Assembly: GCA_905480075.1 (NCBI GenBank)
Contig: CAJQOX010000130.1
Coordinates: 1-49,669 of the forward strand
Length of the DNA stretch: 49,669 nt
Reading direction: 5' to 3'
Origin: an uncultured Aureispira sp.
GTDB taxonomy: Bacteria; Bacteroidota; Bacteroidia; Chitinophagales; Saprospiraceae
Position numbers and translations under genes: made by a program. The notes under the pieces were generated by a model that saw nothing but the letters and a program-made list of their open reading frames with translations, had not been told where the DNA came from and did no database searches. Below, piece by piece: positions 36,963 through 46,180 of this stretch. Position 1 is the first letter of the stretch, and each line of letters begins with the position of its first letter.

Positions 36963-37910
36963 TTATTCCTTAAAGTTGGTAAACTCTTTAATAGAAAAAA
37001 GGGGTCTGCCTTTAGATTCATTATATATTTTGCCTACATAAATTGCAGCGATACCAATAAAAAATATTTGCAGGCCGGCACAAAAAATAATAGTGCTTAT
37101 GATAGATGGCCAACCGGCTTGAAATTCAATAAGAAAAACTCTGGAGAAGATAATAGCAAGCAAGGCCAAGAAGCCTGTCAAAGCAAGCATCAAACCAAAT
37201 CTTACCACAAAAAGCAGGGGCAATTGTGAAAAATCGAAAATAGCATTAAAAGCCAGTTGCATTTTTCTTTTAAAGTTAAATTTTGTTGTTCCGGCAAACC
37301 TTTCACGTTGTTTTATTGTAATCTGACCCCGCTTCATACCGATATGCATAAACATGCCTTCAATAAATCGGTTATGTTCTCCGTACTCCTTGAATTTTTC
37401 TGCAAATTTTCTGTTAAAGATACGCATTACTGCTAAACCTGTAGGAATTTTCAAACCAGTAAACTTATTCAAAGTAGACCAGAATATTCTTGAGAATAAT
37501 TTATTTATCCACGAGTCCATTTTTTCTTCTCTGATTCCAAAAACTAAATCATACCCTTTTTCAATTTCATTCACAAAACGTGGAATTTCGACAGGAGGGT
37601 CTTGTAAATCCGGGTCCATATACAAAAGATAATCACCGGTAGCATGAAAAATACCGGCTGTTACAGCTCCCTGTTTACCGTGATTATAAGAAAGTTCAAT
37701 TAATTTTATCTTTGAGTTTTCAAATGCTTTTTCTTTAATAAGTTCAACTGTTTTATCCTGAGAACCGTCATCAATAAAGACAATTTCATAATCCAGATTG
37801 AGTGTTAGAAGAACAGCTGTAGTTTCTTTAATAAACTGAAAGATACATTCCTGTTCAAAATAGACAGGAACAATTAAGGATAATTTTTTTATGTTTTCAG
37901 TTTCACTCAT
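36963..37910 (-). CDS. Family 2 glycosyltransferase with C-terminal membrane helices (polyprenyl-phosphate type)
   Basis: 315 residues. The GT-A core has SLIVPVYFEQEC, VFIDDGSQDKT and the metal-binding LLYMDPDLQDPP (Asp99 and Asp101). Two C-terminal helices (about 235-260 and 272-297) place it with the DPM1/GtrB/ArnC group, which moves sugars to undecaprenyl phosphate at the cytoplasmic face. KRGQITIKQRERFAGTTKFNFKR is the conserved helix-linker. It overlaps the HAD gene by four bases (ATGA), showing cotranscription. Confidence 0.9.
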   Translation of the reverse strand: MSETENIKKLSLIVPVYFEQECIFQFIKETTAVLLTLNLDYEIVFIDDGSQDKTVELIKEKAFENSKIKLIELSYNHGKQGAVTAGIFHATGDYLLYMDPDLQDPPVEIPRFVNEIEKGYDLVFGIREEKMDSWINKLFSRIFWSTLNKFTGLKIPTGLAVMRIFNRKFAEKFKEYGEHNRFIEGMFMHIGMKRGQITIKQRERFAGTTKFNFKRKMQLAFNAIFDFSQLPLLFVVRFGLMLALTGFLALLAIIFSRVFLIEFQAGWPSIISTIIFCAGLQIFFIGIAAIYVGKIYNESKGRPLFSIKEFTNFKE

Positions 37911-38557
37911 AATATAATTTCAGATAATTCTGTGAGTGAATTTATACGATATGGACAGGATGGGAAATAATTATCCCTGTCAATCAATAAAGGGTTCATG
38001 CCTGTCTGAAGAGCTGGCTTAATATCCAGTTTCATTGAATCTCCAACATATAAAATATTTTCAGCAGGACAATCAATAGCATTTTCTGCTTTCTGATAAA
38101 ACTCCAATTTGGGTTTAGCTACACCTAATACTTCAGAAATAAGAACATCAACAAAAATATCCCCGAAAAAACGATTCAACAGATCATTAAGGCCTGAATT
38201 AAAATTAGAAAGTACGCCTATTGGAATATCAGACTTAAGCAAGAAATTCGTATCATCAAATTTTTCCCAGGGCAAATAGGTGCAGGCATTAAAAATCTCT
38301 TCCAGTAAATTTTCTTCAGGAACAATACCCAAAGCAAATAAAACTTCAGCATTAAAATTAAGATAAAACTCTTTAGAGGTTCTGTCCGGAAAATGAATAC
38401 ACTCAGAGATTATTTTATGCTTTTTCTTCAACTCATCCAATTCTACATCAAAACCGTGATTCTGAAGTACAATTAACATTTTATCCCAAAGAGCAGGTTT
38501 ATGAATTAATGTCCCTGAAGCATCGAAAAGTATATATTTAACAGGTTTTTTTATCAT
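37907..38557 (-). CDS. HAD-superfamily hydrolase with a helical cap
   Basis: 216 residues from the ATG at 38557. Motif I is ILFDASGTLIHKP, an altered form of the usual DxDGT with Asp-Ala-Ser-Gly-Thr. Motif II is IGVLSNFNSGL, motif III KPKLEFYQKAE and motif IV VGDSMKLDIKPA. A helical cap lies between motifs I and II. The second Asp of the DxD is replaced by Ser, as in dehalogenase-like or phosphonatase-like members, so phosphatase activity is uncertain. It sits between an ATP-grasp gene and a GT2 gene in the glycan operon. Confidence 0.82.
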   Translation of the reverse strand: MIKKPVKYILFDASGTLIHKPALWDKMLIVLQNHGFDVELDELKKKHKIISECIHFPDRTSKEFYLNFNAEVLFALGIVPEENLLEEIFNACTYLPWEKFDDTNFLLKSDIPIGVLSNFNSGLNDLLNRFFGDIFVDVLISEVLGVAKPKLEFYQKAENAIDCPAENILYVGDSMKLDIKPALQTGMNPLLIDRDNYFPSCPYRINSLTELSEIIL

Positions 38558-38570
38558 TATCAAAATAGGT

Positions 38571-39551
38571 TCAAAATAAATAATGAGGGGAAGAATTATC
38601 TTTTAATGTATTCATTTCTGTTTGTTCCGGATAGATTACATCCATTAAAACGCGAACAGCAATACCCTTGGTCAAATTTATTGAATCCGGCAAGGTATTG
38701 TATAGCTGTTCCTGCAAGGTATATTTTACATCCATAAAACCAAAATTAGAGCGTATAGAATTGGTTCCGGAAATACGGCAATTAATCTCAAATGGTTGTA
38801 TTTCACCCGTTTCAGTAACAATAGCCTGCAGGTTTGCTGCGCCTCTGAAATTACAATTATCCATCATTTTATGAATGATTCCCAATAGTCGATCATCGTA
38901 TTTATCGACAACGATGCAACGGTTGGTAGCACCATTTTCCAATTCCCGTTCAAAGGTAATCATACCATGCAAACTCCTTGATTTATCAATATAAAAAGCA
39001 CAGGTAATTTCCTGACCTCTGATGAGTTGCTGAACCATATATTCTTTATCGCTAAAAACAGTCAAGTCTTTTGGATTTATATGAAGGCCCCTCGAACCTC
39101 TTCCTTTTCTGGGTTTAAGGATGTATTCCTTATAGGTTGCATCAAATTCAGAGGGTAGCTGAGCCTCAGCAAAAGGGATATCATGTAATTTGTGATGTAA
39201 AAATGTTTTATACTTGTCTATATAAATTGAAGTAGTTTCTAAATCTGAACAGGCTAATTTACAAGGAAGTACTTCTTCCTTTTCAGATAAAAAATAAGCT
39301 TCATAGTCTGTAGAAGGTATGATGAGGTCTATCTTTTCTACTTTTATAATATCAAGAATAACAGAAATATATTCAGCATCATAAGCATAGGGAACCTTGT
39401 AAAAAACATCACATAAATGATTGCCTGCAGAAAAATCCACAATATTGCATCCGACAACTTTAATATCAAAGTCTGTTGAACGGATATTTCTGATAATTCC
39501 CTGACCGACATTACCTCCTATTCCGGTAACTAAGACATTTTTTTTATCCAT
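38571..39551 (-). CDS. ATP-grasp ligase-like protein
   Basis: 326 residues. An N-terminal pre-ATP-grasp Rossmann-like part (NVLVTGIGGNVGQGIIRNIR) precedes the ATP-grasp core: YILKPRKGRGSRGLHIN (phosphate-binding Lys and Gly-rich loop), EYMVQQLIRGQEITCAFYID and the metal-binding FEINCRISGTNSIRSNF. This layout matches the PylC/CarB-like ATP-grasp group that joins a carboxylate to an amine. Here it could attach an amino acid or similar group to a sugar, but the substrate is inferred only. The gene overlaps the upstream SDR gene by 22 nt. Confidence 0.85.
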   Translation of the reverse strand: MDKKNVLVTGIGGNVGQGIIRNIRSTDFDIKVVGCNIVDFSAGNHLCDVFYKVPYAYDAEYISVILDIIKVEKIDLIIPSTDYEAYFLSEKEEVLPCKLACSDLETTSIYIDKYKTFLHHKLHDIPFAEAQLPSEFDATYKEYILKPRKGRGSRGLHINPKDLTVFSDKEYMVQQLIRGQEITCAFYIDKSRSLHGMITFERELENGATNRCIVVDKYDDRLLGIIHKMMDNCNFRGAANLQAIVTETGEIQPFEINCRISGTNSIRSNFGFMDVKYTLQEQLYNTLPDSINLTKGIAVRVLMDVIYPEQTEMNTLKDNSSPHYLF

Positions 39552-40393
39552 TTAATTAAATCTTCTATATCCTTCTTTATTGATTTATGTTTAATAACTC
39601 CCAATTTATTAAGAGTATATTGATTATTATAATAAAAAGAGGTCGAATTGTCTTCTCCTGAAAATATAATTTCCGATCTATAAATATCAGCTACAATTTC
39701 AGCAATTTCCTTATTAGAAAAAGATTGAGAATTTACTGCTAAAAAAGTGCTGTTGATATCTGAAGTGGAAGCAGCAATCATATAATCCGCTACAGAAACT
39801 ACAGAGATGTAATTCTGCCTTCTGCAACCTTCTCCCCACAAGGTAATTTTATTCTGTTGAATTGCCTGATTAATGACTTTTGGCAAAAAAGTAGACAACT
39901 TCATTCCCTTACCATACATAGAAGAAATTCTAACTATGGCAAAACTGCCTGCATTTCGAACAACTTGTTCTGCCCAAAGTTTACTTAATCCATAGGCACC
40001 GGGTATCAAAGAAGGACTGAATTCATCCATTATTTTATCCTGATTGCCATAAACAGAAACGGAAGAGGCGAGAACAATTTTAGCTGAAGGAAATTGCCTG
40101 ACAATTCTTTCCGTGACCGCTACATTTGTTTCATAAAGTTTTTCATTGGTGTCATTGCAAATATGTTCCGGTATAAAAGCACTGATGATGAATACGGAAT
40201 CATATACATCTTTAAGGGTTTTTAATTCATTGGTTTGATAATATTTTACCCCTTCAATCAATTTATCTGTGTTTCGATTATACACCCCCTCTACAGACAA
40301 ATTACTTTCAAGTAACTTGATCGTAATAGTTCTTGACAGAAAACTATTGGCACCAATAATAAGATGATGAAAAGACTTTTTCAATTTTTCCAA
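39530..40393 (-). CDS. NAD-dependent epimerase/dehydratase (extended SDR)
   Basis: 287 residues. The N-terminus LIIGANSFLSRTITIKLL is a modified nucleotide-binding loop (GANSFLS in place of GxxGxxG). Downstream are VLASSVSVYG, the catalytic AYGLSKLWAE (YxxxK) and VRISSMYGKGMKLSTFLP with a substrate-binding segment WGEGCRRQNYISV. This is the standard scaffold of sugar-nucleotide epimerases and reductases. The substrate is unknown. The ATP-grasp gene begins inside its last codons. Confidence 0.87.
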   Translation of the reverse strand: MEKLKKSFHHLIIGANSFLSRTITIKLLESNLSVEGVYNRNTDKLIEGVKYYQTNELKTLKDVYDSVFIISAFIPEHICNDTNEKLYETNVAVTERIVRQFPSAKIVLASSVSVYGNQDKIMDEFSPSLIPGAYGLSKLWAEQVVRNAGSFAIVRISSMYGKGMKLSTFLPKVINQAIQQNKITLWGEGCRRQNYISVVSVADYMIAASTSDINSTFLAVNSQSFSNKEIAEIVADIYRSEIIFSGEDNSTSFYYNNQYTLNKLGVIKHKSIKKDIEDLIKWIKKMS

Positions 40394-40428
40394 AAAGTTT
40401 ATAAATTAAGTAAAGGGTGAATTAGTAA

Positions 40429-41577
40429 TCATTCTTCCTTTTGGCCACTTGGAATTACTGTATATTTTTTATTCTTATATGAAACAAATTTTTTCTCAAA
40501 ATAAGAGTAGGAAAACTGACTGATCAACAGAGTAATGGCAACAACTAAAAAATAAATGACTATATGGTAAAATATTCCTTCTTTTTGAATATCAAGAACA
40601 GAATGAACAAAAGTAAAAACAAAATACATAACTAAAGGATGATACATATACACACCATAAGATATCTTACCAATTTTATCCAATATTTTATTCCTGAGGT
40701 TAAATTTAAATTTCTCCTCTGTTACAAAAAGCAATTCTAAAGCTACTATAAAACCTAAAATAATTTTATTTAACGGTAAAAAAAAAAACAGAATCAACAT
40801 TAAAGTATTAAAAAAAAACAAAAGTTTATTATTGCGAATTTTTTGGATTTTATCAGGAAAATAAAATAATAAATAACTTGCAACCCCTCCAATAGCCATA
40901 AAATGAATTGGAAAAAAAGTGGCCATTATTTCAATATATTTTTCAGATCCGGGAACGATCAGTTTTGACAATTTACTCCAATATGGCAAAACAGAAATAG
41001 CCAGGAGAAAAAAGATCAAATATTTTTTTGATATCCTTTGTATGATCTGAGGCCAGATTAAATAAAACTGTTCTTCAACACCTACAGACCATGCCTGTGA
41101 TGCCCCTACTACATATTTTTTTAATGAGACAGCTAAATTAGGTAGAAATAATAGAAATAATAAAAGAGTAGGATAGAAGTGATTATCTAATTGTAGAATC
41201 AAAGAATAGTAATGTTTCTCTTTTTCAAAAGCAGCAATATTAAGAGAAAAATAAGGGACAATCAAGAAAGATAAAAAAATTACAAGATAATATAAAGGCC
41301 AAATCCTTAAAATACGTCTGATATAAAATTTCTTCATGTTAATGGATTGCATTTTAGTTTTTTCAGCCAAAAGCAAATAGGTAATCAGAAAACCACTCAA
41401 GACAAAAAAAACAAAAACACCATTTTTTCCGAGTGCGGAGATAAAGTTTAAGAATCGGGTGTTATACAAACTTTCTATATTATCTCTGTATTTATAAAGT
41501 TCAATATGATGAAATAACACAGAGAGTGCTGCAAGAGACCTTATTTCATTTAATCCTTTAAAATAGATTCTTTTCAT
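40429..41577 (-). CDS. Acyltransferase-3 family membrane protein
   Basis: 382 residues. LNEIRSLAALSVLFHHIELY (conserved His in helix 1), GKNGVFVFFVLSGFLITYLL, FYIRRILRIWPLYYLVI and AWSVGVEEQFYLIWP all match the family, and about ten helices follow. It probably O-acylates the glycan built by the operon. Its closest landmarks (VGVEEQFYLIWP) differ from the copy at 5499-6659, so the two are not a recent duplication. Upstream spacing to the HTTM gene is 21 nt. Confidence 0.9.
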   Translation of the reverse strand: MKRIYFKGLNEIRSLAALSVLFHHIELYKYRDNIESLYNTRFLNFISALGKNGVFVFFVLSGFLITYLLLAEKTKMQSINMKKFYIRRILRIWPLYYLVIFLSFLIVPYFSLNIAAFEKEKHYYSLILQLDNHFYPTLLLFLLFLPNLAVSLKKYVVGASQAWSVGVEEQFYLIWPQIIQRISKKYLIFFLLAISVLPYWSKLSKLIVPGSEKYIEIMATFFPIHFMAIGGVASYLLFYFPDKIQKIRNNKLLFFFNTLMLILFFFLPLNKIILGFIVALELLFVTEEKFKFNLRNKILDKIGKISYGVYMYHPLVMYFVFTFVHSVLDIQKEGIFYHIVIYFLVVAITLLISQFSYSYFEKKFVSYKNKKYTVIPSGQKEE

Positions 41578-41598
41578 AAATAAATAGGTAAATTATAA

Positions 41599-43521
41599 TT
41601 ATTCAGGACCTCTACTAAAAATATATTGATAGTCTTCTTTTATATCCATTTCAAATTTATTTTCATTCCAATTAATAGTTCCTAAATCCACCCAGGGTTT
41701 ATTTCGCTGTTTCTGCAGGAAATCTTTTTCAAAATGTTCAGGAATATCTATTAATTTCAAATGAAGTTTAAATTTAATTTTCTTCTTTGTTTTTATATCA
41801 TTTTTATGAGCCCAAAAGGCGGTGTATTTCTTTAACCCTGAAGCAAAGGAAGAATAGGGAATAATGCCGGGGTAATTTACTCTAAAGGTCCAATTCACCC
41901 AATTACAGCCATAAATATAAAATTGCGGGGACCCTTGTTTATCGATTATAGGCAACCATACATCTTCTCCATTTTCATTAATATAGCTAACAGCAACTAT
42001 ATGGTCATACCCCTTAAGATGGGCATCCATAAATACAGGATGATGTGTCAACCCTAAAAGTGGCTTGAAAACTTTATTTGAAAATTTTGAAATCTCTACC
42101 ATCCTGTTATCTAATGAAGTACCTTCTATACCTAATCTTTTACGTGTTGAAGCAATAGCAGAAGAATCATAGGAAATAAATGATTGTATAGTTATAATAG
42201 ACAATAGACCTATAGTTGTAAACACCACTCTTAAATTCAAAACTGTCAAATTCCTTAGAATTTTTATATTATCAACATTCTGTGGCAAAGTCGGCGGAGT
42301 GTAACCACAATTATCTTCTGTACACCTTTCTACTACCCGGTTTGCAGCAAAATATTTATAGCATATATTAGCCAGATGGTAAATTCCAGGAATACGTAAT
42401 AATATGGCCAACGGGATTAAATATCGAATAGAGAAGAAGACCCTTATATAGGTATCCAGACCTGAAAAACGTTTCCCCTTATGATTTATTGAATAAACAG
42501 AATTCAACAATTCTTCTGTTTCAATTCCCTTTATTTCCTCATCGTCATGATGACTTTGAACTCCCTTAAAAGTAATTTTTGAAAAAATATCGAAATGCTT
42601 AATAACAATAACAGTCCGCATACATAAAGGACATTCTTCATCGTAATAAAATGTAAGTAATTTTTTCTTTCCCCTCTTAAATAAAACACCTGTTTTCTTC
42701 CACCATTTCACAGGTACTAACAGAATATAAACAGTGGCTACTGAAAGGGCAAACCAAGGTATTGGAAACACAAAGAAAATTCCTAAGTGAAGACCAACTC
42801 CAATAATTAAACAGATAACTCTACATTTCCTGAACCAAAAAACAAATAAAAACAAAGTTTCAAATACCAGGGTAAGATACCCCATAAACTTTATTATATA
42901 AAAATTATTATTCAAAAGATTAACAACAGAACCGTCCTCAATAATTGAAAAATGCGGGTATACAGAAGGAAACCAGGAACCAAGTCCTGACATCCAAAAA
43001 GAAGAAGTTACCTTATAAAACACAGAATCTGTATAGACAAAAGCAACTCCAACAAACAGGGGTAGATAATAACTCAAAACAGTCGTCTTGGCAGGAGGAT
43101 TGTACTGAAATCTGGTGTTGGAGTACCTTAGTTTCATAATCAAACGATCCAAAGACAATTGTTGAGAAACAGGTAAAAACAATAAAAAAAAGTTAACAGT
43201 CGTATACGTATAAAAAACATGGTATTCAAAACTGGAAATAGTAGAGATAAATACCAATGTAAAAGCATAGTTAATAATAGTCATATACCTGGTAAACAAT
43301 CCAAATACAAGAAAAAAACAACATATTATCCATGCCATCAGAGGCAAGCCTAAATTTATTTCATAGGGTGATATATAAGGAACTTTATCAAAAATAAGTT
43401 GCCTGAAATAAAACATATGACTTAAATCACAAATCAAAACCAGCATATAGAATATCCTGAATACTGCAAGACCTGTAGAATCAATTTTTTTGTTATATAA
43501 AGCTTTAATTAGCTTAAACAT
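41599..43521 (-). CDS. HTTM membrane domain fused to a DCC1-like thiol-disulfide oxidoreductase domain
   Basis: 640 residues. The N-terminal ~270 residues are a polytopic HTTM domain, related to the membrane part of vitamin K-dependent gamma-carboxylase (GLAVFRIFYMLVLI, VFYTYTTVNFFLLFLPVSQ, VGLHLGIFFVFPIPWFA). Next comes a DCC/DUF393 domain starting FYYDEECPLCMRTV, with CPLC at 297-300, extending to about residue 390 and followed by Cys400 and Cys405. Then come a further helix (about 433-450) and a ~190-residue soluble tail. DCC proteins are thioredoxin-like and use the CxxC. It is the first gene of the operon on the minus strand. Confidence 0.85.
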   Translation of the reverse strand: MFKLIKALYNKKIDSTGLAVFRIFYMLVLICDLSHMFYFRQLIFDKVPYISPYEINLGLPLMAWIICCFFLVFGLFTRYMTIINYAFTLVFISTISSFEYHVFYTYTTVNFFLLFLPVSQQLSLDRLIMKLRYSNTRFQYNPPAKTTVLSYYLPLFVGVAFVYTDSVFYKVTSSFWMSGLGSWFPSVYPHFSIIEDGSVVNLLNNNFYIIKFMGYLTLVFETLFLFVFWFRKCRVICLIIGVGLHLGIFFVFPIPWFALSVATVYILLVPVKWWKKTGVLFKRGKKKLLTFYYDEECPLCMRTVIVIKHFDIFSKITFKGVQSHHDDEEIKGIETEELLNSVYSINHKGKRFSGLDTYIRVFFSIRYLIPLAILLRIPGIYHLANICYKYFAANRVVERCTEDNCGYTPPTLPQNVDNIKILRNLTVLNLRVVFTTIGLLSIITIQSFISYDSSAIASTRKRLGIEGTSLDNRMVEISKFSNKVFKPLLGLTHHPVFMDAHLKGYDHIVAVSYINENGEDVWLPIIDKQGSPQFYIYGCNWVNWTFRVNYPGIIPYSSFASGLKKYTAFWAHKNDIKTKKKIKFKLHLKLIDIPEHFEKDFLQKQRNKPWVDLGTINWNENKFEMDIKEDYQYIFSRGPE

Positions 43522-43770
43522 ATCATTTCATTATTAAATTAATGTAATAATTTTTTGTTAATATATTTAATCTCCAAAAATCCAAAATAAATAATAGACA
43601 GTATTTAGCATAAACTCTATTTTGATTAATTATGGTAACAAATAAATAAAAAATTAGTGAATGAGCGCATTAATCTGATAAAATACTTATATTTATATTG
43701 AAAATAAAGAAATAATTCAAACTCATTCCCTTTTAAGCAGTTGTAGTTAATTAGACCTTCTGCCAAAAAA

Positions 43771-44616
43771 ATGACAATGGAACAAGATACACAATTAAGA
43801 AAATACCTATTCCTGGCATTCATCATTTCATGCACCTTCAGTTCATGCTTTCTCAGCAATCCCTTTGAAGACGAAACACTCATTCAGGTATACCCTGATA
43901 CAGCTGTCGGGATAAATTCTTTAATGCCGCAGATTTGTGAGGTCACGATCAAAAGTACTGACAGCACCTATCATATCAGCAAATACTGGACAGATGAACA
44001 TACCGGAAGAATAATTTATAAAATGGACGACGAACCCTACAAAAATAGTCGCCTGCATGGAGTTAAATATAAATATGGTAAAAACGGAGACACACTGCTG
44101 ATTGCTCATTTCGAAAACGGTGTCCGTATTGATTCTACAGTCTATCGCTGGGATAATGGAAATCCTAAACACAAGTATTACTATTCGCCGGCAAAAGATG
44201 GAAATATTGTTTTTACCATTGAATACCACGAAAATGGTATGCGTAAAACGGATCTGATTGCCTTTGAAAAGGGTCAGATTAATGGCGCTGTTGATTATTA
44301 TGATGATTCTAAACAGAATAAACGTTCTGAAACTTTCTATTACAGAGAAGGCGAACTGATTGGCATTAAAATCTATAATGAAAGATATAATGAACTTGAC
44401 AGAAGAACTGCTTCAATGCTGAGAGCTTATAGAGAAGACTCTACAAGAATTGCTCAGGAATTGCTCGCAGAAGCCAACCTTGACGGTAGTTCTAACGAGG
44501 TACCTGTTTTTTACATAGGTACTGAAAGAGATGCAATGTACGATGTAGGAGATCCCGACAATTGGGATATCATGAAAATTGACCCTGCTTTTATGTTAAG
44601 ATATTATAATCGTTAA
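43771..44616 (+). CDS. Lipoprotein with MORN-like/YwqK-like repeats
   Basis: 281 residues from the ATG at 43771; the alternative ATG at 43777 removes only two residues. The lipobox is CTFSSC, Cys about 29-30. The body has repeated Tyr/Gly-rich strands: VKYKYGKNGDTLLIAHFENG, DSTVYRWDNGNPKHKYYYS, TIEYHENGMRKTDLIAFEKG and FYYREGELIGIKIYNERYN. They are spaced about 25 residues apart and resemble MORN/YwqK-type antitoxin-like repeats that form a beta sheet. The function is unknown. It converges with the helicase gene, with 12 nt between the stops. Confidence 0.75.
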   Translation: MTMEQDTQLRKYLFLAFIISCTFSSCFLSNPFEDETLIQVYPDTAVGINSLMPQICEVTIKSTDSTYHISKYWTDEHTGRIIYKMDDEPYKNSRLHGVKYKYGKNGDTLLIAHFENGVRIDSTVYRWDNGNPKHKYYYSPAKDGNIVFTIEYHENGMRKTDLIAFEKGQINGAVDYYDDSKQNKRSETFYYREGELIGIKIYNERYNELDRRTASMLRAYREDSTRIAQELLAEANLDGSSNEVPVFYIGTERDAMYDVGDPDNWDIMKIDPAFMLRYYNR

Positions 44617-44628
44617 TTCCAAAGCCCT

Positions 44629-45867
44629 TTACCGTTTTTTACCTGAATAAAAACGCTTTTTCTTCTTATAGTGCTTTTTACCTTTTGATTTTTTCTGGTT
44701 CTCCGCTTTTTTAACCGGTACATCAGCACTGATTTCCACAAAGGGATGATCACTAAGCACCGGTATCTTTTGGCCGGTCAGCTTTTGAATACTGTTTAAG
44801 TATGGTTTCTCCTCAGAATCGCAAAAAGAAAGCGCAATGCCACTTGCATTTGCCCTTCCGGTTCTTCCTATTCTGTGTACATAGGTTTCAGGAACATTCG
44901 GAAGGTCGTAGTTGATTACATGTGAAAGTTCATCAACATCTATCCCCCGTGCTGCAATATCTGTAGCCACCAAAACTTTTGTCCTTCCGGCTTTGAAATT
45001 ACCTAAAGCTCTTTGACGGGCTCCCTGTGATTTGTTGCCGTGAATAGCCTCTGAGTTGATTTCAGCTCTTTTTAATACCTTAACAATTTTGTCTGCACCG
45101 TATTTTGTCCTGGAAAAAACCAGGGTGGAACCAAAATTTTCTGTCTTTAAAAGATGCAGTAATAATTTTTTCTTATTTGCCTTACTGACAAAATACAAGG
45201 CTTGACTTACCCGTTCTGCCGTTGCCTGTTCGGGTTTGATCGTAACACGTTCAGGTTTATTGAGAATAGTATCAGAAAGCTTAACTATATTTTTGGGCAT
45301 TGTTGCCGAAAAAAACAGGGACTGACGCTTTTCAGGTAGTTTTGCTATAACTTTACGAATATCGTGAATGAAGCCCATATCCAACATGTGGTCTGCCTCA
45401 TCAAGGACAAAATACTCGATTCTTTTGAGAGAAATAAACCCCTGCCCCATAAGGTCAAGCAAACGCCCCGGAGTAGCAACAAGAATATCCACCCCCCTCC
45501 GCAATGCCTGAGTTTGTTGCCCTTGCTTAACTCCACCAAAAATTACCGTATTTCTGATTCCTGTAAATTTGCCGTAGGCAGTAAAGCTGTCCGCTATCTG
45601 TATAGCCAATTCACGGGTAGGTGTGACAATCAATGCCTTTATTTTACGGGCCCCCTTGTGATTTCTGTTGTCCAGAAAAATATGCTGCAGTATGGGAATT
45701 GCAAAAGCTGCCGTTTTCCCTGTGCCTGTCTGTGCACATCCCAACAAATCTTTTCCTCTCAGAAGAATTGGAATTGATTCTTCCTGTATAGGTGTAGGGT
45801 TTTTATATCCTTCTGCATCGAGGGCTTTTAGTATCGTGTCGGTTATTCTTAAATCCTTAAATGTCAT
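44629..45867 (-). CDS. rhlE: DEAD-box RNA helicase (RhlE type)
   Basis: 412 residues. The Q motif NPTPIQEESIPI, Walker A AQTGTGKTA (45-53), PTRELA, DEAD at 156-159 (VLDEADHMLDMGF), SAT at 187-189 and HRIGRTGRA are all present, in order. The basic C-terminal tail (KKSKGKKHYKKKKRF) is typical of RhlE-like enzymes acting in ribosome assembly or cold-shock RNA remodelling. It is a single gene. Confidence 0.93.
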   Translation of the reverse strand: MTFKDLRITDTILKALDAEGYKNPTPIQEESIPILLRGKDLLGCAQTGTGKTAAFAIPILQHIFLDNRNHKGARKIKALIVTPTRELAIQIADSFTAYGKFTGIRNTVIFGGVKQGQQTQALRRGVDILVATPGRLLDLMGQGFISLKRIEYFVLDEADHMLDMGFIHDIRKVIAKLPEKRQSLFFSATMPKNIVKLSDTILNKPERVTIKPEQATAERVSQALYFVSKANKKKLLLHLLKTENFGSTLVFSRTKYGADKIVKVLKRAEINSEAIHGNKSQGARQRALGNFKAGRTKVLVATDIAARGIDVDELSHVINYDLPNVPETYVHRIGRTGRANASGIALSFCDSEEKPYLNSIQKLTGQKIPVLSDHPFVEISADVPVKKAENQKKSKGKKHYKKKKRFYSGKKR

Positions 45868-46180
45868 TATTTCGATTGAAAAATGGTGAAGATAGCAGAA
45901 TTGTTTGGTTGTTTTTCTTTTAATGCAATAAAAATGATCTTAATAATATTAACCGTTGTCTTTTTTGTTCTCTTTTCAGTTCATCATTTTATTTACATTT
46001 ATAATATTCCGAACAAAAACAACTTTTAAACTGTTCTTTTTACTATATTTATACTCTGTTATTATTTAAACTACATTTTGATTTATTTAATTAAATAATA
46101 TTTTTTTTCATTTTAAGCTCCCCCAAACATTAATTTCTTTATTTACATGTCTTTGCAGACCTTAAATAAACTATCTGAAT
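45868..46180. other. Divergent intergenic region, no gene seen
   Basis: 313 nt, very AT-rich, between genes read away from each other. The stretch TGTCTTTG at 46148-46155 is one base away from TAnnTTTG and lies 26 nt before the next start, but there is no TTTG 19 nt upstream. No ORF or terminator is visible. Confidence 0.5.
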
